A stretch of 64,000 nt of DNA from Mercenaria mercenaria (lineage: Eukaryota; Mollusca; Bivalvia; Venerida; Veneridae), in contig NC_069363.1 in NCBI RefSeq assembly GCF_021730395.1, positions 50,087,001 to 50,151,000 of the forward strand. Direction: 5' to 3'. The notes below the pieces were generated by a model, which worked only from the letters and a program-made list of their open reading frames with translations, did not search any database and was not told where the DNA came from. This document shows, in pieces, positions 11,801 to 22,254 of this stretch (its first letter is position 1; each line of letters begins with the position of its first letter). The position numbers and the translations under genes were made by a program.

Positions 11801-12607
11801 TTCTTCATCTTCAAGATAAGTATTGTTAAGTTTCCAATAGCCTGGGCCTCGTTTTAATGGAGTTTTTAATTTGATGGATATTACTAAATGGTCAGTACTT
11901 TGAATTATTGCAGGTCTAATGTCTGTAGAGTAAACCAAAGGGATTATATTTTTATCAATTAGCCAAAAATCAATACGACTCTTTTCAATACTGTTTTTTC
12001 TCCGCCAAGTGTATTGCTTTTTATCTTTATTAAACTCCCTCCAAATATCAGAAAGGTTATTACTCTTAATTAGTTTGTTAAGGTTACTACTAGAAACTAT
12101 GCTCTGATTATTTGTATTCGCAGACTTTGTAATTCTATCTTGAAGCTCAAGAACTTCATTAAAGTCTCCGCCAATTACCTTTATACCAAAAGAATGATCT
12201 TTTAAAACTGTTAAGATAGTCTCAAAAAATAGGTTTCTTGTCTTTTTATCGTTTGGTGCGTAAATGTTTAATAAAGAATAAAGATTATTATTTGCTTCTA
12301 TATCAATAAGAACATATCTTCCATTTTCATCACTTGAAGTATCAATTAGATTAAAATTTATCTGTTTACTTATTAAGAGAGTGCACACTTTACTATTAGT
12401 TTCTCCAAAAGAATGAAGCATTTCCCAGTCACTCAATTCTTTATTTAAATTTGGCATTAAGTGTTTCGTAAAGTGCGTTTCTTGCAATAATACAATATTA
12501 GCTCTTTGTTGCATTAACCATTGGTGAAGTCTAGCACGTTTTAACCTGTCTCTTAGGCCTTGCACATTAAGTGAAATTATATGCAAGATTTCATTAGAAG
12601 AAGTCAT
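8844..12607 (-). mobile_element. Tx1/L1-type LINE, ORF2 (endonuclease plus reverse transcriptase)
   Basis: The first frame (12607-11513, 364 residues) is an APE-type endonuclease: SLNVQGLRD, LLQETH, NIYAPND, GGDFNEV, SRIDFWLI and STDHLV motifs. The second frame (11438-8844, 864 residues) is a reverse transcriptase: DFKKAFDTIEW (motif A), RQGCPLSALLF (motif B), ADDTTLF (motif C). It ends in a CX2CX5HX4C zinc-knuckle region (CNHCQNVETIEHFLFRC). The second frame is open upstream of its first Met (GAQIRSRVQILNEGEKNTKY), so the two halves look like one ORF of about 1,250 codons split by a single frameshift near 11540-11560. No ORF1 is seen upstream, so the copy may be 5'-truncated or lack it. The clade call (Tx1-like within the L1 group) rests on overall motif flavour. 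Confidence 0.93.
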
Positions 12608-14195
12608 AAAAAGGTTATTTACATTGTTAATTTAAACTGAAAGATGTATTTTTTTTAACTACATGACATCCTTAATAGAACATAACACAAAGGTTACATG
12701 ACACTTCCGTATATAAATAACTGTTAAAAACATGTACATAATTGCATATTCATACTTTGAAGCGAATAACAAGTAATGGCATTGCAAAGTTAATCATTTT
12801 GGACCTTATTTTCATCAAAATTGTGTAAATTAAAATATAAAAGGTCTGAACAATGCGCTGTGAATAAATGAAAAAAATGTACATTTATCTATATCAAGCG
12901 CGTGGTATTATAGGCTACTATATACACAACCGTGCCTATTAAGTTCACGGTCAATTTCATCTTTAAATACCAGGATTAGATTATTCTGACATGTCACAAG
13001 ATGCTTCTTTTTCTTCTTTACCTGTGATGGTTTTATACACTGGTCATTATGTACCAGTGAATACAATTTTAGTATATTAAAAACTCTTGTACATTGAATT
13101 ATATATTATTTAAATACGTCCTAAACAATGTTATCCAATTAATAAAACGACCCCCAAAATTACATAAAAAAATATTATTTCAAAATGTTGAGTATGTATT
13201 TTAAAACGGATATCATATTTTCATTATTTTTCAGATTTTATCTAAGGTTTGCACTAAGTATCAATTTTGAGATAAAATACACCAGTTTTCATTTTGTATT
13301 TTTCTTACACATGAATATAATTATCTTATCATTTCCAGTTTGTCAATAACTAGTGTATACATGTAACAAATACGAAAGGTTGTAACTCTAATATGTAAGA
13401 TAAATAACTTTTTTGTTCATTTAACTTTAGAAAAATCTGCTCCTCAAACTGGAAGGAAGACCAGAAGTCCCTGAGTTAATATTGTATTAAAATAATTGCA
13501 ATAACTTGATAGTATATGCAACATTTTCCTGACTTTAGAGCTCATTTTAAACATGTATAGCATCATTTTTGTCATGTTATTCTTGATAAGCTTACCAATG
13601 TCATAAAATAATACCTTAGTCGAAAGACAGATGGAAAGTACTCGGCTACCGATGTTCAACGTGTTTGATATTTAGCTGATTTTAGCTTCAGAAGAGGTAG
13701 AAATACTAGATTCTGCTCTTAAATATTTAAGCAAAATGAAGAAACATGAAAACGAAACAAACTAAACCGTTACAAATACATATTTCTTTTTATCCCATTT
13801 TCGTAAACTCTCAATAAAATCCATTTTCTGCACATTATGCGCGTTTTCGCGTGCCTGGCGTCATTATGACGTCATTTTGGCATCGTCGAGTAACTTTGAA
13901 CGTCAATAACGTTACCGATTTGTAACTAAATGCATATGCTATCAACTGATGTATTTAAACAAAAAACAAATTCATAATAATAAACGCAGTGTCTGGAAAA
14001 TTTAAGTGTACCCCCATTTCTTTTCAATTTATGTAAATTAGAGGTAGTTGTCTAAAATTGAGCACAACTTCTTTAATCTCAATTTAAAAAATGGCAAACA
14101 AGCAAATACATGCCAAACTAATCATATAACAATTATATGAAAGTCTACCAAAATCCCTAGGGGGGTGAATGATTTCACCTAGTAGCCGGGGGACT
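12608..14195. other. Gene-free stretch
   Basis: AT-rich; possibly begins with the LINE 5' region. There is a short GC-richer patch with a TGACGTCA site (13868-13875). I see no supported gene. Confidence 0.45.
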
Positions 14196-14490
14196 ATATG
14201 CTCGTGAACCCAGGTTTACGCCCGTAAACATAGGTTCACGCCCGTGAACTTAGGATAACGACCGCAATTCATAGTTCAATGGAGAAACCTAGTTTATCGA
14301 ACGTAAACCTGGGTTCACGAGCGTAAACTATGGTTTATACCCGTTATCTTATGATTTCGCTCGGAAATAGAGGTTAGTATTCGAAAAACCTAGTTTTACG
14401 TTAGAAAAACCTAGTTTATCGATCGTTAATCCTAGTTTTTCGACCGTGAACCTGGGTTCACGTAATTATTGGACAATTGGCGTGTCATAT
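14196..14490. mobile_element. MITE made of palindromic 20-bp motifs, copy 2
   Basis: The same family as 5164-5637. The right end (TTCACGTAATTATTGGACAA then TTGGCGTGTCATAT) is the inverse of that copy's left end. The interior is built of CGTAAACATAGGTTCACG-type and GAACGTAAACCTGGGTTCAC-type motifs. Confidence 0.65.
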
Positions 14491-15436
14491 GCGGATCACA
14501 GCTTGAAGATAGATATCAAAACTTTAGATACTTATATAAACAAAACTTTAAGTTATTTGAAGGACTTGGAAATAAATTTCTAGATTGCTATCTTTGACAA
14601 TTTTAGGGTCTGTCTCTACTTCATGTTATTATATTACTCTAAAACGCTTTTGAACGTGTTGTCCAACATATAAATGGTGCTATATAAATGTGGTATAGCA
14701 ACAAAAATAATAATGCTAATATTATGTCATGTTTTCTTTAAATATTAGTCAGATATAAATAAACTATCAAATCAGTGAGTTTTTGTTCCATGCTTTACAA
14801 ACAAATTAAAAATGGTCCTTTGGATCCTTGTGTAAAAAGGGCATATCTTCGTCAAAATTACGAAGTCATTTAATAAGTACTTTCTGTGATTTCTGACTAA
14901 TAACATAACATATACATGTGAATTTAGTATTATTTTTTACTGCACCAGATGTCAGAGTTTAAGTCAATATTCTGTATCTTGAAAGACTTCGTGAATTTAA
15001 AACAAATCATATCCTCTTGCTAGTTGGAAAGCCACGTTTGAATCAAAACATAATACAAAACTGTACATGTAGGAGGGAAATAATGTAATTTTTTTGTAAT
15101 TATTATCGTCACCTTCAGCCCTTAGGTCATATCACAGAGAGGCTTTATAACGGGAGGTAACTCTTGTTCATGGATGAAATCCGCAATGTTTCATTCCCTT
15201 ACTCCTCAGTATTGTAGAAGCCGTGTCTCACGTGATGAGTCCGGCACCTCGTCTGCTTGGCACTGCTTTGAATTTTGGTGGTACTTTGTATTAAACTAGA
15301 CTGTCTATAATCTTCCGGTCTGTTATTTAGGCTTTCGATTTATATAGATTTACAAAACTATGTTTGTGCTTAACATGTTATGCCTCCTGTTGTCATTACG
15401 TGTGTACAAGGTTCTCTTATCGGGGATAACCTTTTT
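14491..15436. other. Gene-free stretch
   Basis: No coding frame, RNA gene or repeat that I can support. Confidence 0.45.
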
Positions 15437-16259
15437 AGCTCGACTATTCGAAGAATAGGGGAGCTATCCTACTCGCCCCGGCGTCGGCGTGAGCGTGAGC
15501 GTCACACAAATGTTAAAGTTTGCGTACCACCCCAAATATTTTCAAAGTCCATTGACATATTGCTTTCATATTTTGCATACTTGTTTACTATCATGACCCC
15601 AGTCTGTAAAAAGGAGGAGGCAACTCTATCAAGCATTTTGACTGAATTATGGCCCCTTTTCGACTTAGGATAAATGTTAAAGTTTGCGTACCACCCCAAA
15701 TATTTTCAAAGTCCATTGAGATATTGCTTTGATATTTTGCATACTTGTTTACCATCATGACCCCAGTCTGTAAAAAGGAGGAGGCAACTCTATCAAGCAT
15801 TTTGACAGAATTATGGCCCCTTTTCGACTTAGAATAAATGTTAAAGTTTGCGTACCACCCCAAATATTTTCAAAGTCCATTGAGATATTGCTTTCTTATT
15901 TTGCATACTTGTTAACCATCATGACCCCAGTCTGTAAAAAGGAGAAGGCAACTCTATCAAGCATTTTGACTGAATTATGGCCCCTTTTCGACTTAGAATA
16001 AATGTTAAAGTTTGCGTACCACCCCAAATATTTACAAAGTCTATTAAGATATTGCTTTCATAATTTGCATGCTTGTTTACCATCATGACCCAAGTCTGTA
16101 AAAAGGAGGAGGCAACTCTATCAAGCATGTTGACTGAATTATGGCCCCTTTTCTACTTAGAATATGCTTATTGTAATGTTAAAGTTTTACTAATTGCTTA
16201 TATTATACTATATCAAGCATTGAGAATAGTCGAGCGCGCTGTCCACTGACAGCTCTTGT
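15437..16259 (+). mobile_element. Helentron-like non-autonomous element, family B
   Basis: The left end AGCTCGACTATTCG (15437) recurs inverted as GAATAGTCGAGC (16224-16235). It is followed by a hairpin GCTGTC (16238-16243) with GACAGC (16248-16253) and the terminal TCTTGTT. A GGCGTCGGCGTGAGCGTGAG tract follows the left end. Four units of about 163 bp fill the centre, each with CTGAATTATGGCCCCTTTTC and a close copy of CGACTTAGAATAAATG. Short open frames here are repeat artefacts. Confidence 0.75.
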
Positions 16260-16480
16260 TTCATAGTCAGTAACTTTGAAATGCTTGTGATTAAAAGTGA
16301 GGTTTCGTGTACAATTTATCGGTTTAAAGTCCCAATTTGTGTTTTGTGCAGATATTGATATTTACAGTGAGACTGACAGTTCTATATGGGCATTCAACAA
16401 ATTCCTTGGCCTTTATTGTGATAAGATTCCGCTTTTTGTTTTTGTTAGGCACATTTATGTATGGCGTTTTTCTAGATTTT

Positions 16481-16600
16481 GCCGGCGAAGGAAAATCCCA
16501 GCTGCCCTCCAGGAAGTATTTCAGTACGGTCAGGCACCTGGGTAGAACCACCAACCTTCAGTAAGCCAGCTGGATGGATTCCTCACATGAGAGAATTCTA
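16481..16600 (-). mobile_element. SINE fragment
   Basis: The middle part of the local SINE: CAGGCACCTGGGTAGAACCA, then CAGTAAGCCAGCTGGATGGA. Head and tail are missing. Confidence 0.7.
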
Positions 16601-17008
16601 CACCTCAAGTAAACTGCAAAAATCAGTTAATGCATAAGATGCAGACTAAAGAAAAGAGAACTAGGTTATCAAGGACCTTTGCCGTACAGTTTCAAATACC
16701 ATCATTTCCCATGTCGGTAATACTTAGGACAGCAGCAAACTCTAACCTTAGTGACACTGTATTCATTGATAACTAGATCAATCAAGACAAATCGAAAAAG
16801 GAACGCCTTGTTGACAACAATCTTCGAGCTGTTGTGAATGTTGTTAACACGGGTGAACACCATTTGCGTGATGATTGCGTGCTTCATAGTCAGTCAATTG
16901 CTTTTAATGATAATGTAGATAATAGCGAAAATAGCGAAAATATTCAGACAAAAGTCTATATAACAAGAGCTAAGCGAGCCACTTTCTAGCTTTTTTAAAA
17001 GCTATACT

Positions 17009-17062
17009 TGACATGATCTACACTGGTCGCAAAGGCAGTCGTGTCCAGCATAATAAGGGTTA
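17009..17062 (-). mobile_element. Terminal fragment of the TTAA-flanked MITE
   Basis: It reads CTACACTGGTCGCAAAGGCA and ends in AAGGGTTAA, matching one end of the MITEs at 35785-36004 and 53975-54162. At 16962-16971 an ACAAGAGCT motif, the inverse of the Helentron-like end TCTTGT, adjoins it and may be a scrap of such an element. Confidence 0.6.
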
Positions 17063-18573
17063 ACTTTCAGTTTCAGTTTTATTTATCAACTTGAACAGCA
17101 CTGAATATCAACGCAACAAATTACATTAGTAACAGAGCATGAACAACAAATAGATACAGATTTACAACCATACTACAGACAAACAACCAAAAAGGACTAG
17201 AAAAAAAAAAGACTGTTGATCTTTGTAAGAAATGGCAGAATTCCGTCCAAACCACGACGGTATCGAGTCATTTGGTATATATAAAAGGGAAACTAACCCG
17301 ATGGTATTACAGCAATGTCTGGACATGCTTCATTCCCCTATACCTAGAAAGCATGAAATGCAATGTATTTTAATCTAGATTATTATTACTAGTAGTACAC
17401 AGTTTGTTATCTTTTGGGAAAATATGTTTTCAAAATTCATAATACACTAGGGATTTGCTTTCAGAAAACTATGATTCTAGTTGTAATAACAATAAATTGC
17501 ACAATGTGTTTTATTGTATTTTTATTTTCAAATGGCTTAACAAAATATAGCAACAAAATTTTCAGTGTAGATTTCATGTAGCTTCTTCAAAATTTATTTG
17601 AAATTTAAATTTAAACTTTTGACCTGGGTTCAGTGATCGCGTGCACTGCATAAATAACGAAGTTGGTCGTCATGCCTCGGTAGCTATCTTTGCTCGGGAT
17701 CTCTACAGAAAATACAATTTCAGTGTTCAAGGCCTGATCGATATAATAAATGAAACACATGTACATGCCTCCGAGCGACAGACATGGGACAAAGGCCTGT
17801 CACAGAATTCTGAAAAAACACATGGTTGTTAATGTAAAACCTCTGGCTTATTATTAAGTAATTATTAATTTTCTAACTAGACAAAATGTGGATATTAGAC
17901 TTAGTATTAATTTTTAATTGAATGGAATTTATTTTAATTTAGTTCCATTACAGGTTATTGTTCAGTATGAACCATAGAACCGTGTTTACATGCGGAATAA
18001 TTCGTTCTTATTCAAAGTGTTAAGGTTATACGTGAAGAAATAACTTGTCTTGTTTAGATAACTTTTAATCTGTTTTGGAGTGAATGGATATAGATTGACG
18101 CGGCTTATAGATAACACGTTCCATCTACATTCCTTATTTGATGAGGACATTGTGGTTTAATCGATCGAGGACATACCTTGAAAATGGGATTTCCACTCGG
18201 GTGACCTAATTGACAAGGTAACATTATACTACCTGTTTTCCTTTCTTTTTATCTAAATTTACATTCTTTGTCATCTTTTTATTTACACTTCTTCTGACAT
18301 TAAACTGTTTAGCATGTACACTACCAGTACACCGTGAGCGTGTTACTACATTTGATTGTTATACCATAACTTCGGCGGATATGAGCGTGTTTTATGTTAC
18401 TATAGGTATCTAAAGTTGGATTTTATAAACATTCTAACTAGAATAGTGTGACCTATCTTTATTTTAACGCATTTTGTTGAAGATTTTATCAGTGTCGGAA
18501 TTTGTTGTAAATGGTGTAGGTAAGGTATTTTTGTAAAAAAAAAAATCTTACGGTAATTTTATTAACTTCATAG
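17063..18573. other. Gene-free stretch
   Basis: The only notable frame is 17641-17832 (63 codons, contains VAIFARDLYRKYNFSVQGL). It has no family that I recognise and no clear splice context, so I do not call it. Confidence 0.4.
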
Positions 18574-18659
18574 TTAACAGGGATGTATAGCGAAAATATA
18601 TCTCCGAACAGAATTCGGACAGGAAAAGTGACTGACAGGTGCTGTAAGATGCAAGAATA

Positions 18660-18785
18660 GACAGACAGATAGGGATACAGATGACAGCTTAGAGAGACAG
18701 AGAGAGAGAGAGTGGGATACAGAGAAAGAGGGAGGGGTTAGGGAAAGAGAGGGAGTGAGAGGGAGAGAGAGAGAGAGAGAGAACT
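18660..18785. repeat. GA-rich low-complexity tract
   Basis: Runs of (GA)n and GGGA/AGAG on the plus strand. The open frame on the other strand is an artefact of this composition. Confidence 0.8.
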
Positions 18786-18859
18786 GAGAGCACAGAAACT
18801 GTGAAAGCAAGAATGAAAGGGGTGAGTCCTGATATGAATACGAATGATACGAATTCAAA

Positions 18860-19589
18860 AGTTCATTCCAAATATACTCGATGTGGGTAAGTAATCAAAT
18901 TACTATAATAAAAAATGATAGAAGGGTGTCTTGGTTGTATCTTTCTCTCTAAGACAGGCTAACTCTCAAAACCAGTATGTACATAAATATTTAATGTTAG
19001 TTACAGAAATTTCAGGTTCATAACAGACTAACAGAAATGTAAACTTAAGTAACATTAAATTCTATAGAATGACCGAGGATTACGCTTTTTTATTTACTTT
19101 GGCATAATCAGCCATGAGTCATTGTCAAGTGTGAAGAATAAAAACGGAATTTTACAACCCAACCTTATTTATTTTTCATACCGTGAAAGCAGATAATCGA
19201 GTCCTTTCAATTAATATTAAACGACAGTGTTTGTTTATGGTTATATTGTCCAATAGTACGGTGCCCAGTTGGGACCATCGATGTTTTTATTTAACCCCAT
19301 ACATTGAAATCACGAACGTACGATGTTGAATGCCGAAATCATGATAGTGAAAATTCGAAACTCCGTTGGTGAATGTCGAAATTATGTCAGTGAAAACTAC
19401 GGCCTTGAAGGAACCACGATAATGAAAACGCGATATTTCACCATATAGTACCAGTCGTGTTTTCATTCTCATTTCGAATTTCATTACTTTTTTCGAGCGT
19501 CCTAGTTAATTTAGATACGAACGCGATGTTTCAAACGGAATACCACGTATAAATGTACGGATGCTTGTAAGGGCCACATCAGTATTCTT
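18860..19589. other. Gene-free stretch
   Basis: Nothing that I can support as a gene or element. Confidence 0.4.
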
Positions 19590-19850
19590 TCTAGCTGGTA
19601 ACTACCAGTTTGTATCTGGTTATTACGAGTTACTTACTGGTCATTGGTTATTACCAGATAATATAATTATAACTGGTATTTAAGCGTAAGTTTTAAATAC
19701 TGTCTAGTTATAGCGAGTTACTAACTCTTTATTACTAGTTACTATCTGGTCATTGCAGTTACTCTCTGGTTTTTACGTGTTACTAACTAGTTATACCAAT
19801 TAATAACTGGTAATTACCTGGTAATAACTGCTTATTACCAATTACTTACT
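19590..19850. repeat. Degenerate repeat of ACTGGTTATTACCAGTTACT-like units
   Basis: Variants of TTACTGGTTATTACCAG recur about every 18-22 bp. Many are imperfect palindromes. Confidence 0.6.
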
Positions 19851-20399
19851 TGAATTATGTCTTACTAATTTGTTGTTTCAATCTAGAAAGAATATTAATG
19901 CGGCCCCAATCCTTACCAGTTTACAGTTTTCTTGGGATGGGATGGGATCGGGTTGTAAGAGTTGTAGAAGACCTTCAGCCAGTGTCAAAGAATCGTTTTG
20001 TCTTCTTCCCTATATCGCAGAATATAGCAAACTATTTTTTTAGTTCTCTTCCAGTTTGTGATTTGTATATGCTATTTAGGCACCTTTCATTGTCGCTAGT
20101 GTAAAAATAAAGACAAATAAAATCAGCCGTTCCCAAGAAATATTTTTGCAATGATACATTTTGAAAACAGGCTATTCAAAATACAGTTTAAAAAATTCTA
20201 TCATAAATTTTGAAGGTATGGGGTTACATTAAGATTCACCACGTTTTGTATATAAACTTAAATACAAACCAAGGTAAAAATGAAGTTAAAATGTAGATTA
20301 ATATGCGGTCTATCCCTGCAGCAACGGTTATGAATATATTAGCCCAGTTTGTGCTTCAATTATTTTGGGAAATGTTTTATTTGTAAACGTAAACGAACA

Positions 20400-20695
20400 G
20401 ACAAATTAAACTACGATTGATCATATTACGTAAACGTAGACGAATAGGAAACGAAAACAATTTAACTACCATTAATCATATTCTGTTAACGTAAACGAAT
20501 AGAATGTCTTTTAGACCCAGGTTAAAACTACCGTTAATCATATTCTGTTAACGTAAACGAATAGAATGTCTTTTAGACCCAGGTTAAAACTACCGTTAAT
20601 CATATTCTGTTAACGTGAACGAATAGAATGTCTTTTAGACCCAGGTTAAAACTACCATTTATCATATTCTGTTAACGTAAACGAATAGAAATTTA
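20400..20695 (+). repeat. Tandem repeat of about 62-63 bp
   Basis: Units contain ATCATATTCTGTTAACGTAA and AGAATGTCTTTTAGACCCAG. Three inner copies are almost identical and the outer ones diverged. Confidence 0.85.
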
Positions 20696-21505
20696 TATTC
20701 TGCAAACTTAATTCAATAGAAGTTCGTTTGGACTCAGATAAAACTACGTTAAGGTTTCTTATTTGACTACGTTTGGTTCCCTGGTGCCTTGTAGTACTAA
20801 ACAATCTAAAAGTGAGTTATTCATGTGTGTGGGTCTTTAACGTTGAGAAGTATCTCTGTGTCTCTTTATGAAAAAATATTTATTTATTTTTCTGTAAGTT
20901 CTTATTTCTAACATAAAGTCTGACATTCAAATATAAATGTTAGTTGTAATTGTAAAACACATTTTGACCCATTGAACCATAAGTCACTAGCTAAAAATGT
21001 TTTTGTTCCCGTGATTTATTATTTAATCTTCAAAGCCAGGTCTAACCTACATACAAGAAAGTAATAATACAAAAACAAACACACACAGACATGTCTTTAT
21101 CTAAAGCATTAATGGCTAATTAAGATAAAATGTTAATATTTAATGTCATACAACGGACAAAGCAGTAAATATTTTGTATTCGTAAGCATGTTTTATACGA
21201 AAGTACAGGCCCAGGTAATAGAAAGAAAGATAAACTTGTTCAAACATGTAACTGTCAATAAAAAATTTAAGTATTTGCAGAAACCGCGTGTTCCATATGA
21301 TAGGAAGTTTATCAAATTAACATGCACGTGCGTAGATAAGTTTATTCATTTATAAAACATAAAAATATAGCACTCGACAGGATAAACCTTCTTTATGATT
21401 GTTATGGAATCGACTCTCCCTGTTTATTCGTTCTGCAGCCTAAATTCATAGACTAACATATGTATACTTGATACTATAATAGCAATAGCGGATTCAGCCT
21501 CAACT

Positions 21506-21544
<39 letters not shown>

Positions 21545-22208
21545 ACTTTACAAAAGGAGAGTTAACATCTAACATATCTTCAAGTTCACCTACCCCTTAC
21601 CAAAACTCTTGGATTCGCCTCTGAAAAATGAACAAGCACAGGCCTAGACTAGCTCCTAGACTATGGTATATATTTTATTTTGATTTCTAAAATTGTGAAT
21701 GTAGCCAATCTATAGCCTATGTCCAATTTCATATAATAATATTACAACAAGTTATCTGCAAAATTTTGTGACAAAGTCTTTATTATCAGTCTAGTGGCTA
21801 GTCTAGCACAGGCCCTATTGTTACTGAACTTTGATCAGATATGACTATTTTGAAAGTATTCTCTGTTGGTTTTCTTAAAAACTGAGAAATGAGAGTCATT
21901 TTCAAAGTATATGGGTAAAAGCGTAAGTGAACCCGATCATTTTTGGGATATAATATGCTTCCTATATGTATCTATTTTCATCCTCACGAGAGAAAGATAT
22001 ATGATATAATTCTGATAACAATGATTTCATTCTAGAGTGAGGTCTGTATAAAATGATATCCATTGAATGAAACGTTACCAGGCGGTAAACACGTTGGGAT
22101 GGTAGGCACGATTTCGTTCCTTATCATCTTAGACGCTTTTATTGCTGTTGTCTGGATCAAAATATGGAGTACCGATAGGTTCATAATTTTTTTTTTGTTA
22201 ATTTTCAG
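20696..22208. other. Gene-free stretch upstream of the copper-transporter gene
   Basis: No supported gene. It presumably contains the 5' non-coding exon and promoter of the Ctr-like gene, which I cannot locate. Confidence 0.4.
21508..21544. repeat. Poly(C) run of 37 bases
   Basis: An uninterrupted homopolymer on the plus strand (poly(G) on the other). Its exact length may be an assembly estimate. Confidence 0.9.
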
Positions 22209-22254
22209 GTAGAGAAACATAAAAAATAGGTCAGAGCATAAGGACCGCATTGGT

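Noticed and set aside
15380-16128. Several overlapping 60-97 codon frames on both strands
   Set aside because: They lie in the tandem units of a Helentron-like element and repeat unit by unit.
16962-16990. ACAAGAGCT motif suggesting a minus-strand Helentron-like end
   Set aside because: No partner end or hairpin could be confirmed; mentioned only with the adjoining MITE fragment.
17641-17832. 63-codon frame with VAIFARDLYRKYNFSVQGL
   Set aside because: It looks somewhat protein-like but has no recognised domain, no clear partner exon and no promoter.
18574-18858. 94-codon Ser/Leu-rich frame on the minus strand
   Set aside because: A product of the GA-rich simple repeat.
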